In this document: piece after piece, positions 43,928-52,111 of the stretch | Numbering within the stretch: the stretch's first letter is position 1 | Layout: each line of letters starts with the position of its first letter | Assembly (NCBI GenBank): GCA_965276785.1 | Contig: OZ255629.1 | Location: 930,001-994,000, forward strand | Origin: LMUY01 sp965276785 | GTDB taxonomy: Bacteria; Pseudomonadota; Alphaproteobacteria; Acetobacterales; Acetobacteraceae | Length of the DNA: 64,000 nt | Reading direction: 5' to 3' | The notes under the pieces: model-generated | The model's database searches: none | Told to the model about the DNA's origin: nothing | What the model saw: the letters and a program-made list of their open reading frames with translations, nothing else | Made by a program: the position numbers and the translations under genes

Positions 43928-44487
43928 TCCGGCCGCTGGAACAATGAGTCGAGGTCGAGCCTAATGCCGGGAGGATCAAGCCGCAACGCTCCCGTTGTGA
44001 CCAAGCGGGTCTGTATCATGCCGTCATCTCCGCGCCGATGATGGATGATTGTGTTTCGATTAGTTCGCACGACCAAGTAATGCGCAACAGACGGCAGACG
44101 AAAATAGTCCGCTAACTTGTCTGATGTATCGATGGCTTGCGACGATGGCGACAGAACCTCGACGACGATGACCGGATCGCTATAGTGCACTGCCTCGTCA
44201 CCAAGCGGCGTGCCGCACCGCAGCGCGCAATCCGGCTCATAGACCGTGTTTGCGTCGATGCGGATGGCCATGCCGTCCGGAAACACCTCGCAGCCGAGGC
44301 CCTGGCTGGCGACGCCATCCTCCAGCAGACGGCAGACACGCATCTTGACCCGGGCATGCTTGGCACGCTCCGACGCCATCTGGACCACCTCGCCGCTCGC
44401 AAGTTCATAGCGCCGGCCTTTGGGCTGCGCCATCGACCACGCGATGAACTCGTCCGCGGTCATCCGATGTTTCTGGGCGGCGTCCAT
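43924..44487 (-). CDS. Uma2-family endonuclease, paralogue 1
   Basis: PD-(D/E)XK nuclease fold protein of unknown role. 187 residues from the ATG at 44487 (MDAAQKHRMTADEF). Family motifs: RYEL, HARVK, FPDGMA, VYEPD with Asp86, and VVEVLSPS with Glu110. It is one of three close paralogues in this island, all on the minus strand and all starting MDAA. Uma2 genes are often numerous and mobile, and a link to defence or transposition has been suggested but not shown. It marks the left edge of the island. Confidence 0.88.
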   Translation of the reverse strand: MDAAQKHRMTADEFIAWSMAQPKGRRYELASGEVVQMASERAKHARVKMRVCRLLEDGVASQGLGCEVFPDGMAIRIDANTVYEPDCALRCGTPLGDEAVHYSDPVIVVEVLSPSSQAIDTSDKLADYFRLPSVAHYLVVRTNRNTIIHHRRGDDGMIQTRLVTTGALRLDPPGIRLDLDSLFQRPD

Positions 44488-44570
44488 AAGACGACGTAAG
44501 CACAAAATGGCCACCCTGTCATTGCGCGTGTGGCGGGCTATAGTCCGGCCATACTCAGGCGGAATCGGCC

Positions 44571-45362
44571 ATGTCCGTGGTTACTCCACCTACTCTGCAG
44601 CAGCTGGCGCTGACCGAGGCACTCGCTCTGATCCGCCGCTTTGTCGCCGCGCATTACCCAAGCGCCGTGGCGGCGCTGCTGACAGGCTCGCAGGTGCGCG
44701 GCGAGGCAACGGCCGATTCAGACTACGACATGGTTTTGCTGTTCGACTCGTTGCCGGGCGGAGCGTGGCGGGAGATGGTGGTGTTCGAGAGCCGGCCCAT
44801 CGAAGTGTTCGCGCATGACCTGAGCACGTTGGGTTATTTCTGCCGTGAGATTGACCGGCTCTCCGGTGTGCCCGTCTTACCGACGATGGTAGCTGAGGGT
44901 GTCTCCGCCTTGCCACCTTCTTGCGTGCTCGATGTCGCACGCGGGATCGCCCAGGACATTCTGCGGCTTGGACCACCCGAACTCGACGCGGAGGAACTGA
45001 GGGTGCGCCGCTACGCCATCACCGACCTTGCTGCCGCGCTGAAAAACGACCGTCAGAAGGCCATGCTTATTGCTACTGGCGCGGCACTCCATGCTGCGCT
45101 CGCCGACTTTGCCCTGCGTGCGGCAAGGAACTGGAGCGCTTCGGGCAAGGCGATCCCTCGGGCTCTCGTGGCCTCGGATGCGGCTCTCGCCGAGCAGTTT
45201 GACACGGCATTTATGGCCTTGTTCGAGCTGGGCGACGTCGGTCCTATACAGCAATTGGTCGACACGGTGCTGCGGCCCTATGGAGGCAGACTTCGCGACG
45301 GCTTTTGCCAAGGAGCACCGGCTGCGTGGCGGGATGCTTGTCGTCCGCTATTGTCCGGATGA
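44571..45362 (+). CDS. Nucleotidyltransferase-domain protein
   Basis: 263 residues. The N-terminal polymerase-beta-like core is intact: TGSQVRGEA with Gly39-Ser40, then SDYDMVLLFD with Asp51 and Asp53, and a third acidic position in PIEVFAHD. The C-terminal half is helical and resembles substrate-binding domains of aminoglycoside-type or MNT nucleotidyltransferases. Substrate unknown. There is no HEPN partner gene beside it, so a toxin-antitoxin role is not supported. It diverges from Uma2 paralogue 1 across 83 bases. Confidence 0.8.
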   Translation: MSVVTPPTLQQLALTEALALIRRFVAAHYPSAVAALLTGSQVRGEATADSDYDMVLLFDSLPGGAWREMVVFESRPIEVFAHDLSTLGYFCREIDRLSGVPVLPTMVAEGVSALPPSCVLDVARGIAQDILRLGPPELDAEELRVRRYAITDLAAALKNDRQKAMLIATGAALHAALADFALRAARNWSASGKAIPRALVASDAALAEQFDTAFMALFELGDVGPIQQLVDTVLRPYGGRLRDGFCQGAPAAWRDACRPLLSG

Positions 45363-45368
45363 CGGCCG

Positions 45369-45616
45369 ATGACTGCCCGAACCGTAGCCCGTGTGTGGAC
45401 GGCCCTTTGGATGCAAGGGGCTCGGGTGAAGATTGTCTGATCTGGTGCGGTTGCGCTCGTGTGTCCGGCCTTTGGGGTGCGGCTCACGGCCGCTGGCCTA
45501 GATGGGTTCCGCGATCCACGCCCAAACGCATTGGCGGCCTTGCTGGCCGACGGGCTACACGGGCTTGGTGGATCGTCGGTCCGACCGATCAGCATCTTCT
45601 CCTGTCTGCCCTCTGA
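45369..45616 (+). pseudogene. Possible decayed reading frame interrupted by a stop and by IS630
   Basis: From the ATG at 45369 one frame reads MTARTVARVWTALWMQGARV, meets TGA at 45438-45440, then continues with protein-like sequence (GAVALVCPAFGVRL, DPRPNALAALLADGLHGLGG, VRPISIFSCLPSD) up to the IS630 boundary at 45617. Codon use is GC3-rich as in real genes here. I do not recognise the family. The alternative is chance openness of GC-rich DNA. Confidence 0.3.
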
Positions 45617-46781
45617 TACCGGCCAGCGCGGTTGATGACTCGCCTGTGATTTTGAGCGGCTCGGTGGAGCCTGCTGGCCTCGCTGGGGCTGTGCGGGGTA
45701 GGGGCGATGAAGGGCAAGCGGCTGGTGATCAGCGAGAAGCTGTCGGGGGCAGAACTGCGCAAGCGGGCGCGTGTAGAACCTGACCGATCAGCGGCGGCGC
45801 GGATGATGGCAATCGCCAACGCGCTGGAAGGCATGACGCGGGCCGAGGCAGCGCGCCTGGCCGGCATGGAGCGCCAGGCGCTGCGCGATGCGGTCATGCG
45901 CTACAACGCCGAGGGCTTGGACGGCCTGCACGACCGGCCCCGGCCTGGACCAAAGCCGCGGCTGGACGACAGCCGTATGGCCGAGCTGCGCAAGCTGGTG
46001 CTGGATGGTCCGGACATCGAGAAGACGGGCGTGTCGGCCTGGACGCTGGCCGAGCTGTGTGCCGAGATCGCGCGGCGCTGGAAGGTCGACTACCACGAGG
46101 CGCACATGTCCAAGCTGATGCGCAAACTGGGCTTGTCGCGGCAGAAGGCCCGGCCGTCGCATCCCAAGGCCGACCCGGTAGCACGACAGACCTGGTCAAA
46201 AGGGGGCTGCAGAGCGAGCTGGACACCATCGCGCAGGCGCATCCGGGCCGCCGCCTGACGCTGTGGTTTCAGGATGAGGCGCGGTTCGGCCAGAAAGGCC
46301 GCACCTGCCATCGCTGGTTCACCCGCGGCCAACGCCCGCCCGGCTTGTGCGACCAGCGTTACACCTGGACGCACCTGTTCGCCGCCGTGCAGCCGAAGAC
46401 TGGCAGCGCGTTCGCCCTGGTGCTGCCAGAGCTGAACACCGCCACCATGCAGCTGTTCGTCGACCAGTTCGCCGCCACCTTGGCCAAGGACGAACACGCT
46501 GCCATGGTCATGGATCAGGCCGGCTGGCACGTCACCAACGACCTCACCATGCCGGCCAACGTGTCGCTGATCCTGCTGCCGCCCTACAGCCCCGAGCTCA
46601 ACCCAGTCGAACGCGTTTGGCTCTACCTGCGCGAGCGCTATCTCAGCCACAGGCTCCTCAACAGCTACGACGCCATCGTCGATGCGCTTTGCATCGCATG
46701 GCAAAAGCTGACCGCAGCCCAACTGCAATCCCTAACTAGCTACCCCTATCTCAACCAAGTCAGTTTCTAAGCTGACCGGTA
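45617..46781 (+). mobile_element. IS630-family insertion sequence, complete ends
   Basis: TA dinucleotides at 45617-45618 and 46780-46781 flank the element, as expected of IS630, which duplicates TA. Inside them the ends begin CCGGCCAGC on the left and, inverted on the right, CCGGTCAGC (8 of 9). The match resumes with TGACT at positions 17-21, so the terminal inverted repeats are about 24 bp and imperfect. Length about 1.16 kb including both TA. The transposase is in two frames. Confidence 0.82.
45707..46770 (+). CDS. IS630 transposase, two frames joined by a -1 shift
   Basis: The first frame (45707-46258) has the helix-turn-helix half (MTRAEAARLAGMERQALRDAV, then the linker DRPRPGPKPRL and SKLMRKLGLSRQKARPSHPKAD). 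The second frame, read from near 46195, has the DDE half: LWFQDEARFGQKG with the first Asp, AMVMDQAGWH with the second and LPPYSPELNPVERVW with the final Glu. The frames cross at TCAAAAGGGGG (46196-46206): one more G would give a continuous protein. This can be programmed -1 frameshifting, which is common in IS630, or a one-base loss. Confidence 0.8.
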
Positions 46782-46804
46782 TTACACCTGCGGCTGGCGG
46801 ACGG

Positions 46805-47877
46805 TCAGGCCTTGGCTGGTTGGCGGTAAGCCTCTCCGCTCGCCATCATGCCCTCCGCTGGCCTTCCACCTGCTACGCAGGCGGAACCTTTGGCCAGCTC
46901 CGCCCAGGCAACCCGGGCGATCTTGTTGGCCAGAGCCACCGCCGCGAGCTTGCGCGGCTTGCGCTCCAGCAAGCACAGCAGCCACGGCGCGGTCTTGCCC
47001 GGCTTGGCATGGCGGATCACGGCGGTGGCTCCCAGCACCAGTAGGCTGCGGATGCGCTCGTTACCGGCGCGGCTGATGCCGCCGAGGCGCTGCTTGCCGC
47101 CGGTGGAGTGCTCGCGCGGCACCAGCCCCAGCCAGGCGGCGAGATGGCGGCCCGAGCGGAACTGCGCCGGGTCGACCCGCAGTGACAGGGTCAGCGCGGT
47201 GAGCCACCCCACGCCGGGGATCTCGGCCAGCAACCGGCTTATGGGAGAGGCCTTGTGGTGAGCCAGCAGCGTTCTGTCGGTCTCGGCCAGCCGCACCTCC
47301 ACCCGGTCGATCTCTGCCGCCAGCAGCGCCAGTGCCTCGGCCGCCGGCTTGGCCAGGGCTTGTGCATCGGCGGCTTTGGCGATCACCTCGCGCAACCCGG
47401 CCTCGCCCTTGGCGGCGATTAAGCCGAACTCGGCGGCGTGCCCGCGCAGGGCGTTGACCAGCTGGGTGTGTTGCCGGGTCAGCAACTCGCGCACGCTGAG
47501 CAGCATGGCGGCGGCCTGCGCCTGGGCCGACTTGACTGGCACCTGCGCCATGTCCGGCTGGCCCGGCGGCGGTGCAGATCGCCTCCGCATCGTTGCGGTC
47601 GTTCTTGCCACGCTTGACGAACGGCTTGACGTATTGCGGCGGGGTCAGTGCCACTTGGTGGCCGAGCGCCTGCAACTCGCCCCCAGTGGTGGGAGCCGCC
47701 GCACGCTTCCATCGCGATCTGCGTCGGTGGCAGCTTGCGGAAGAATTCAATGAAGGCGGCGCGGCGCAGGTTGCGGCGCAGCACCGTGTTGCTCTTCGCA
47801 TCAATGCCATGAAGTGTGAAGACGTGCTTGGACGTGTCAACGGCGATACGTTTATACTCGGTCACGGGCGGCTCCAT
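46805..47877 (-). pseudogene. IS110-family transposase, broken by two frameshifts
   Basis: Pieces in three frames make one protein. 47877 downward: EYKRIAVDTSKHVFTLHGID to QIAMEACGGSHHWGR (DEDD N-terminal domain). Then from about 47705: ELQALGHQVALTPPQYVKPFVKRGKNDRNDAEAI. Then from about 47575: DMAQVPVKSAQAQAA to the C-terminal transposase-20 domain with EIPGVGWLTALTL and GRHLAAWLGLVPRE. The first break fits a 2-base loss in TGGGGGCGAG and the second a 1-base gain at GCCGGGCC. Element ends are not clear. The 270 bases beyond it (47878-48148) hold no gene and may be its non-coding end. Confidence 0.85.
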
Positions 47878-48151
47878 CGTTCGCTCTCACTGACGAACCT
47901 TGGCACATGATGCCGCGGGGCCGTCCACCCCAACGTATTCGCGCAGCGAATGCGGGTCACGGCCGCGCACCAAGTAGCAAACTGCCTTGCTGAGGCTCCG
48001 GTTCAGCCAGCCCGACGAATGGACAGAGCCTTTACATCTCGGCCGTCCCGCATGGGCGAAGCCCATACGGGCTACGCTTACTCTATCACCGTGGCAGCTA
48101 ACACGATGCGGACATTCGCACATGAGAAATGCGGCTTCTGCTTGATTGTAA

Positions 48152-48406
48152 AAGGCTAACCTGCGAAACGAAGCCGCCCGCTGGAATCAATCTTACTTCG
48201 AGGATGAGTTGCCAAAGAAGCTGAGTCGAGAGCAAAAGCAGGCTAAGAAGGTCGGGGAGCTTGCCGTTTTTGCACGGCAATACGGCCGCAAGTCCCAGCG
48301 TGGTGTCGATCCCAATGACCGCAGGTATGACCGTGATGTTGAGAGCGTTGTCAAACGGATGCCTCCGGATGAACTGGACTCGTTATTGAACGGCGATGGG
48401 AAGTGA
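48152..48406 (+). CDS. Small basic hypothetical protein, start uncertain
   Basis: Not recognised. The open frame after TAA 48149-48151 reads KANLRNEAARWNQSYFEDEL and then PKKLSREQKQAKKVGELAVFARQYGRK, ending MPPDELDSLLNGDG at 48406. No ATG or GTG lies in it before the body; the best starts are TTG 48209 (65 residues) or CTG 48161. The residues before 48209 read like genuine protein, so the 5' end may have been cut off when the neighbouring IS110 inserted. Lower GC than the surroundings, consistent with transfer. Confidence 0.45.
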   Translation, partial: KANLRNEAARWNQSYFEDELPKKLSREQKQAKKVGELAVFARQYGRKSQRGVDPNDRRYDRDVESVVKRMPPDELDSLLNGDGK

Positions 48407-48434
48407 TACCAGCGGCCCTTCGCTCTGACCGATC

Positions 48435-48531
48435 CGTCATTGCGAGCCGCCCTTGCGGCGCGGCAATCCAGGGCCGCAGCGTCGGCGCTTCCCGCCTGGA
48501 TTGCCGCGTCGCTGCGCTCCTCGCAATGACG
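48435..48531. repeat. Inverted pair of long palindromic repeats (GTCATTGCGAG type)
   Basis: Unit A (48435-48472, plus) begins CGTCATTGCGAG and ends GGCAATCCAGG. Unit B (48495-48531, minus) reads the same ends with a diverged middle. Ends CGTCAT and ATCCA match the 32-bp repeats at 31.5 and 41.9 kb. Again two units lie in opposite orientation. It sits 28 bases after the small hypothetical gene. Confidence 0.75.
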
Positions 48532-48634
48532 AAAAAGGGTCAGTGCAATGGGCCGTTGGTATGATATGCGCTTAGGTAGACTATGGCCGCACAGCTGCCG
48601 CAAGGGTTACCATCGCCAAAGCCAAACGCAACCA

Positions 48635-48668
48635 GCGTAGGGTGCAATGCGCTTTGGCATTGCACCAC
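48635..48668 (+). repeat. REP sequence flanking the RAYT gene, left copy
   Basis: 34 bp starting GCGTAGGGTGCAATGC. It contains the GTAG head and a perfect 10-bp stem GGTGCAATGC/GCATTGCACC with loop GCTTTG. An exact inverted copy lies at 49304-49337. Confidence 0.92.
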
Positions 48669-48709
48669 TCTCCCAGGGCTAAAGCCTCTCAATCCACCGA
48701 ACTTCGCCA

Positions 48710-49243
48710 TCACGACCGTTCGCCCTTGGGACCGTCATCGCTCCCCTCCGCACTCCACGAACTCGGATACTGCCCCCGAGCCACAGCGCGGTGGAAGGTG
48801 GAGTACGGCCACGCAGCAGCGGAAGCAGCAAGACCGTGCTTGACCGGATTGAAATGGACATAATCGATATGCGCTGCGTAATCCCGCTCGTCGCGAATGG
48901 TGTGTTCCCAAAAGCGCCGCTGCCACACGCCTCTCTCGCCGCGCACCCGGCGGCTGATGCTGAGAAGCTCCGCTGGTTCGATGCCCTTGACGAACGCCAT
49001 CTTGATGGCCTGCCAACGCCGGGAGAAGTTCGCGTCGCCTTGGGGAAGTGTCCAGACAGCGTGCATATGGTCGGGCAGCACCACCCAGGCATCGATGTGG
49101 AACGGCATGAGGTGGCGAACTCGGTCAACACACGCGCGAACCAAGTCGATATGGTTGACGAGGAGATCGGAGCGGCGATCGAGCAGGTTGACGGTGAAGA
49201 AATAGCTGCCGCCGGGCACGCGGTTGCGCCGATAATCGGGCAT
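48710..49243 (-). CDS. REP-associated tyrosine transposase (RAYT, Y1 family)
   Basis: Single-strand DNA transposase of the IS200/IS605-like Y1 superfamily that recognises REP hairpins. 177 residues from the ATG at 49243 (MPDYRRNRVPGGSYFFTVNL). The metal-binding HUH motif is HMH at 59-61 and the likely catalytic Tyr128 is in HIDYVHFNPVKHGL. GVWQRRFWEHTIRDERDY is the usual segment between. It is intact and lies entirely between the inverted REP copies. Confidence 0.92.
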   Translation of the reverse strand: MPDYRRNRVPGGSYFFTVNLLDRRSDLLVNHIDLVRACVDRVRHLMPFHIDAWVVLPDHMHAVWTLPQGDANFSRRWQAIKMAFVKGIEPAELLSISRRVRGERGVWQRRFWEHTIRDERDYAAHIDYVHFNPVKHGLAASAAAWPYSTFHRAVARGQYPSSWSAEGSDDGPKGERS

Positions 49244-49303
49244 TTGGGACCGAAGCTCCCCCACCGCTCGAGTGCTTTTCTCGGATAATCGTGATTGGCA
49301 ACG

Positions 49304-49337
49304 GTGGTGCAATGCCAAAGCGCATTGCACCCTACGC
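49304..49337 (-). repeat. REP sequence flanking the RAYT gene, right copy
   Basis: Exact reverse complement of 48635-48668 over all 34 bases, lying 60 bases upstream of the RAYT start. The GTAG heads face outward from the gene. Confidence 0.92.
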
Positions 49338-49450
49338 CGGGGGGTTTTGGCCCGACCACCGCTTCCGGCAAGTCCGCGCCAACCCCACAAGCCCCCCCGC
49401 CCCGCACACACTCCTTGAAACTCCCCCTCCCCGCATGGTCCTGTCCCGCC

Positions 49451-50047
49451 ATGCCCGCGCCGCACCCTCAACCCCCCTGCGAAACCACCCGCACCGACCT
49501 GCGCGCGACCTGTCAAGCCCTGCTCGCCGAAGCGCTCGACATCGGCATGGCCCGCCTGCGCCGCCTCCATCCAGACGCGCCCGACGCCGCCACCCGCTCC
49601 GAAGCCGACGCCGCCGACGCCTACAGCGTCCTCACCGCCTCCATCCGCCGCAGCATCCTGCTCGCCGACAAGCTCGCCGCCCCGCCGCACGACCCGGCGC
49701 CCAACCGCGTCGTCGCCCGCAAGCGCATCTATCGCGGCGTCGAGGACGTCATCCACGCCCGTGAAACCGGCGACCGCGCCGAAAGCCTCGAACAGGAACT
49801 GATCGAGCGCCTCGAGCAGCCCGACCTCGAAGACGACCTCGCCACCCGCCCGGTCGAAGACATCGTCGCCGACATCTGCCACGACCTTGGCCTGCCCGTG
49901 CCCAAGCCGCTCTACGACTGGAAGCGCCGCAGCCCGCAGGACATCCGCGAACTCGCCAAGCTCGCCGCCGCCCCGCCCGCCTCCCGGAGCGACGCCACGC
50001 CCCCGACCCGCCCCATCCCCTTCATCGTCGGCAAGCACGACCCGTAA
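49451..50047 (+). CDS. Hypothetical protein, helical and charged
   Basis: Not recognised. 198 residues from the ATG at 49451 (MPAPHPQPPCETTRTDL); the frame is open to 49295, but the upstream part overlaps the REP sequence. Predicted mostly helical (RATCQALLAEALDIGMARLRR, EDVIHARETGDRAESLEQEL). No membrane segment or signal peptide. The C-terminus has LYDWKRRSPQDIRELAKLA and ends IPFIVGKHDP. Strong GC3 bias supports coding. It lies in the island between the RAYT unit and the dioxygenase, on the plus strand. Confidence 0.6.
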   Translation: MPAPHPQPPCETTRTDLRATCQALLAEALDIGMARLRRLHPDAPDAATRSEADAADAYSVLTASIRRSILLADKLAAPPHDPAPNRVVARKRIYRGVEDVIHARETGDRAESLEQELIERLEQPDLEDDLATRPVEDIVADICHDLGLPVPKPLYDWKRRSPQDIRELAKLAAAPPASRSDATPPTRPIPFIVGKHDP

Positions 50048-50172
50048 TGATAGCGGATCGCGTTCAGCTCAATGGGCCTATGCTGTCCCGTTCTACTTGC
50101 TGCCTGCTTGACTGACCTTGCTCGGCCAGCCGGCCGGCCGTAGCCTCGTGACCGACCATCGCGGGAGGCATC

Positions 50173-51183
50173 ATGAGCGGTCATCTCGATCTGGTTCGCC
50201 CGTTGGTCGGTGCTTCCTTCGGTGGGGTCGTGCAACTGCGCAACTCACCCGGCAGCCCGAGCCTGGTGGCCACCGCCGAGGCTGACCCAACCGTGTTGCC
50301 CCGCTTGCTGGCCGAATGCCACGGCCTGCTGCTGTTGCCGGACATGAGCCAAATGGCCGGCCAGCCCGACCTCCTCCTCCGCCTCAGCCAAACCTTCGGC
50401 CCAGAGGTCGAGAACTACCGCCACACCGGCATGGACCCCAACATGGTGCACCCGGACGTGCCGGAAATCTTCGTCGTCTCCAACACGCCCCCGGCCGAGC
50501 GCCAGCCCCCCGCCTTGCCCGACCCGCCACGAACGGCGGCTGGCAAGCTGCCCACCCAGTACCCGCATCGTCGCGGCTGGCATACCGATCAGAGCTATCG
50601 CCGCCCGCCACCGGATGTGTCGCTGTTCCTGGCGGTGCTGCCGGTGCCGCAGGGGCAAGGCCAAACCTTGTTCGCCGACGCAACCGCCGCCTATGCCGCA
50701 CTCCCCGCCGCGACCAAGCAGCGGATCGACCACCTGGAAGGCCTGCATGTCAGCACCACCGCAGGCCGCCGGCGAGAGGCCGTGCGCGCCGGAGACACGC
50801 CCCGGCCACTGGCGCCGCACGAACGCCCCCAGCCTCAGCCAATCGTCCGCACCCACCCGCAAACCGGCGAGAAGGCCCTCTACCTCTGCGAGCATGGCCA
50901 GATGGACTGGCTCGAAGGCCCCATCCTCGGCCTGGAGCCGGGTCCCGACGGGGACGGCGCGCGACTGCTCGACGAGTTGATGAGTCATCTAACCCGGCCA
51001 GACTTCGTCTACGTGCATGAATGGACCCCGGGGGACCTGGTCATTTGGGACAACCGCTGCACCGTCCACGCGGCGACCTGGTTCAACGCCGCCGAGCAAG
51101 CCCGAGTGATGTGGCGCACCACCGTCAGCGGTAACCCCGGCGCCGCCTATACAGGTGAGGCAAAAAGCTGGCTCGCGGCCTGA
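50173..51183 (+). CDS. TauD/TfdA-family dioxygenase
   Basis: Fe(II)/2-oxoglutarate-dependent oxygenase of 336 residues. The metal triad is His and Asp in RRGWHTDQSYR and the distal His in DNRCTVHAATWF; the 2-oxoglutarate Arg is in RVMWRTTVSG. GGGAGG precedes the ATG. The substrate cannot be fixed: taurine, 2,4-D-like or other small acids are possible, and there is no transporter beside it. It is plus-strand and isolated among Uma2 genes, so it may be cargo of the island. Confidence 0.88.
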   Translation: MSGHLDLVRPLVGASFGGVVQLRNSPGSPSLVATAEADPTVLPRLLAECHGLLLLPDMSQMAGQPDLLLRLSQTFGPEVENYRHTGMDPNMVHPDVPEIFVVSNTPPAERQPPALPDPPRTAAGKLPTQYPHRRGWHTDQSYRRPPPDVSLFLAVLPVPQGQGQTLFADATAAYAALPAATKQRIDHLEGLHVSTTAGRRREAVRAGDTPRPLAPHERPQPQPIVRTHPQTGEKALYLCEHGQMDWLEGPILGLEPGPDGDGARLLDELMSHLTRPDFVYVHEWTPGDLVIWDNRCTVHAATWFNAAEQARVMWRTTVSGNPGAAYTGEAKSWLAA

Positions 51184-51189
51184 CTTACC

Positions 51190-51744
51190 TCAAGGAAACA
51201 GTGCGGCAATGTCCAGGGTGATCCCGGGGGACGCCAGGTGCAGCGGTCCAGACGTGACAACCCCGGTCTTAATCGACCCGTCCGCCTGCCGCGCGTGATG
51301 GATCACCTCGCCGCGCCCAGCGTGCACGATCAAGGAGTGCATCACAGATGGCAGACGAAGGTAGCCAGCCACCTTCAGCCCGGTGTCGACACCCCGGGTG
51401 GATGGCGACAAAATCTCCACGACGATGACCGGATCGTCATAAACCACGATGTCGTCACCCAGCGGCTTACCGCACCGCACCGCCGCGTCCGGTTCATAGA
51501 CGGTATTGTCGTCAACCCGGATAGCCATTCCGTCGGGAAAGACCTGGCAGCCAAGACCGGCCTGCCTCACCGCCGCCGCGAATTCCTCGAAAACGCGGCC
51601 CTTCACCAAAGCATGCCGAACCCGCTGCGAGGCCATCTGAATCACCTCGCCATCGGCAAGCTCGTAACGCCGCTCTTTCGGCTGATCCATTGACCAGGCG
51701 ATGAACTCGTTCGCCGTCATCCGGGCTTTCTGGGCTGCATCCAT
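51190..51744 (-). CDS. Uma2-family endonuclease, paralogue 2
   Basis: 184 residues from the ATG at 51744 (MDAAQKARMTANEF). Same motif set as paralogue 1: RYELADGE, HALVKG, FPDGMAIRVD, TVYEPDAAVRCG and VVEILSPST, with the acidic nuclease positions kept. The C-terminal half is more diverged (YLRLPSVMHSLIV). It converges with the dioxygenase, with six bases between the stops. Confidence 0.88.
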   Translation of the reverse strand: MDAAQKARMTANEFIAWSMDQPKERRYELADGEVIQMASQRVRHALVKGRVFEEFAAAVRQAGLGCQVFPDGMAIRVDDNTVYEPDAAVRCGKPLGDDIVVYDDPVIVVEILSPSTRGVDTGLKVAGYLRLPSVMHSLIVHAGRGEVIHHARQADGSIKTGVVTSGPLHLASPGITLDIAALFP

Positions 51745-51802
51745 GCCGGCATGTAAGCACGGCGGTGGCCGCCCTGTCATCGTGCTGATGGCGACGCCGC
51801 AG

Positions 51803-52096
51803 TCACCAGCCCGCCAGAGTGGCGAGTCCCCAATCTTCCGAAATCAACCCATTCGTGAACCGATAGACCGCCACACAAGCCATCTGTCGGTTGTCTCCCT
51901 GCTCTGTGGCCGAAAACAACCACCGGACTGCGACCCGGTCGCCTTCTTCCACCATGTCCAGCGCTTCGACCTGCACGCCAGGAAGCTTGTCCCTGATTTT
52001 GGTCAGCATCACCAACGCGCCCTCGTGGCCAACCGGTAACGCCGGCTTACCAGGCTCGTAAAGCCGGAAGTCTTTGCTGAACTTCTGAGCCGACAC
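51803..52096 (-). CDS. SnoaL/NTF2-like small protein, probably N-terminally truncated
   Basis: 97 residues with the second half of a SnoaL-type alpha+beta barrel: FSKDFRLYEP, GALVMLTKIRDKLPGVQVEALDMVEEGDRVAVRW and AVYRFTNGLISEDWGLAT. Family members usually have about 30 more N-terminal residues forming the first helix, which are absent here. The next Uma2 gene ends 15 bases upstream, so insertion of Uma2 may have removed the start. Function unknown; it may be a pseudogene. Confidence 0.6.
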   Translation of the reverse strand: MSAQKFSKDFRLYEPGKPALPVGHEGALVMLTKIRDKLPGVQVEALDMVEEGDRVAVRWLFSATEQGDNRQMACVAVYRFTNGLISEDWGLATLAGW

Positions 52097-52111
52097 TACG
52101 TCTATCCTTGA

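Larger units (their letters stand above)
48635..49337 (-). mobile_element. RAYT unit: REP-associated transposase between inverted REP copies
   Basis: A Y1 transposase gene bracketed by perfect 34-bp inverted REP sequences, 703 bp in all. Such units are the proposed source of REP/REPIN spread in genomes. Here the identical flanks suggest recent activity. A related GTAG-headed palindrome at 2038 may be a diverged product. Confidence 0.85.

Noticed and set aside
44571..45362. HEPN-MNT toxin-antitoxin pair
   Set aside because: The nucleotidyltransferase core fits, but no HEPN-type gene lies next to it; the neighbours are a Uma2 gene and IS debris.
49244..50038. Long N-terminal extension of the RAYT frame
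   Set aside because: It would cross the right REP copy and the antisense of the 49451 gene. RAYT proteins are about 150-200 residues, and MPDYRRN is a typical start.
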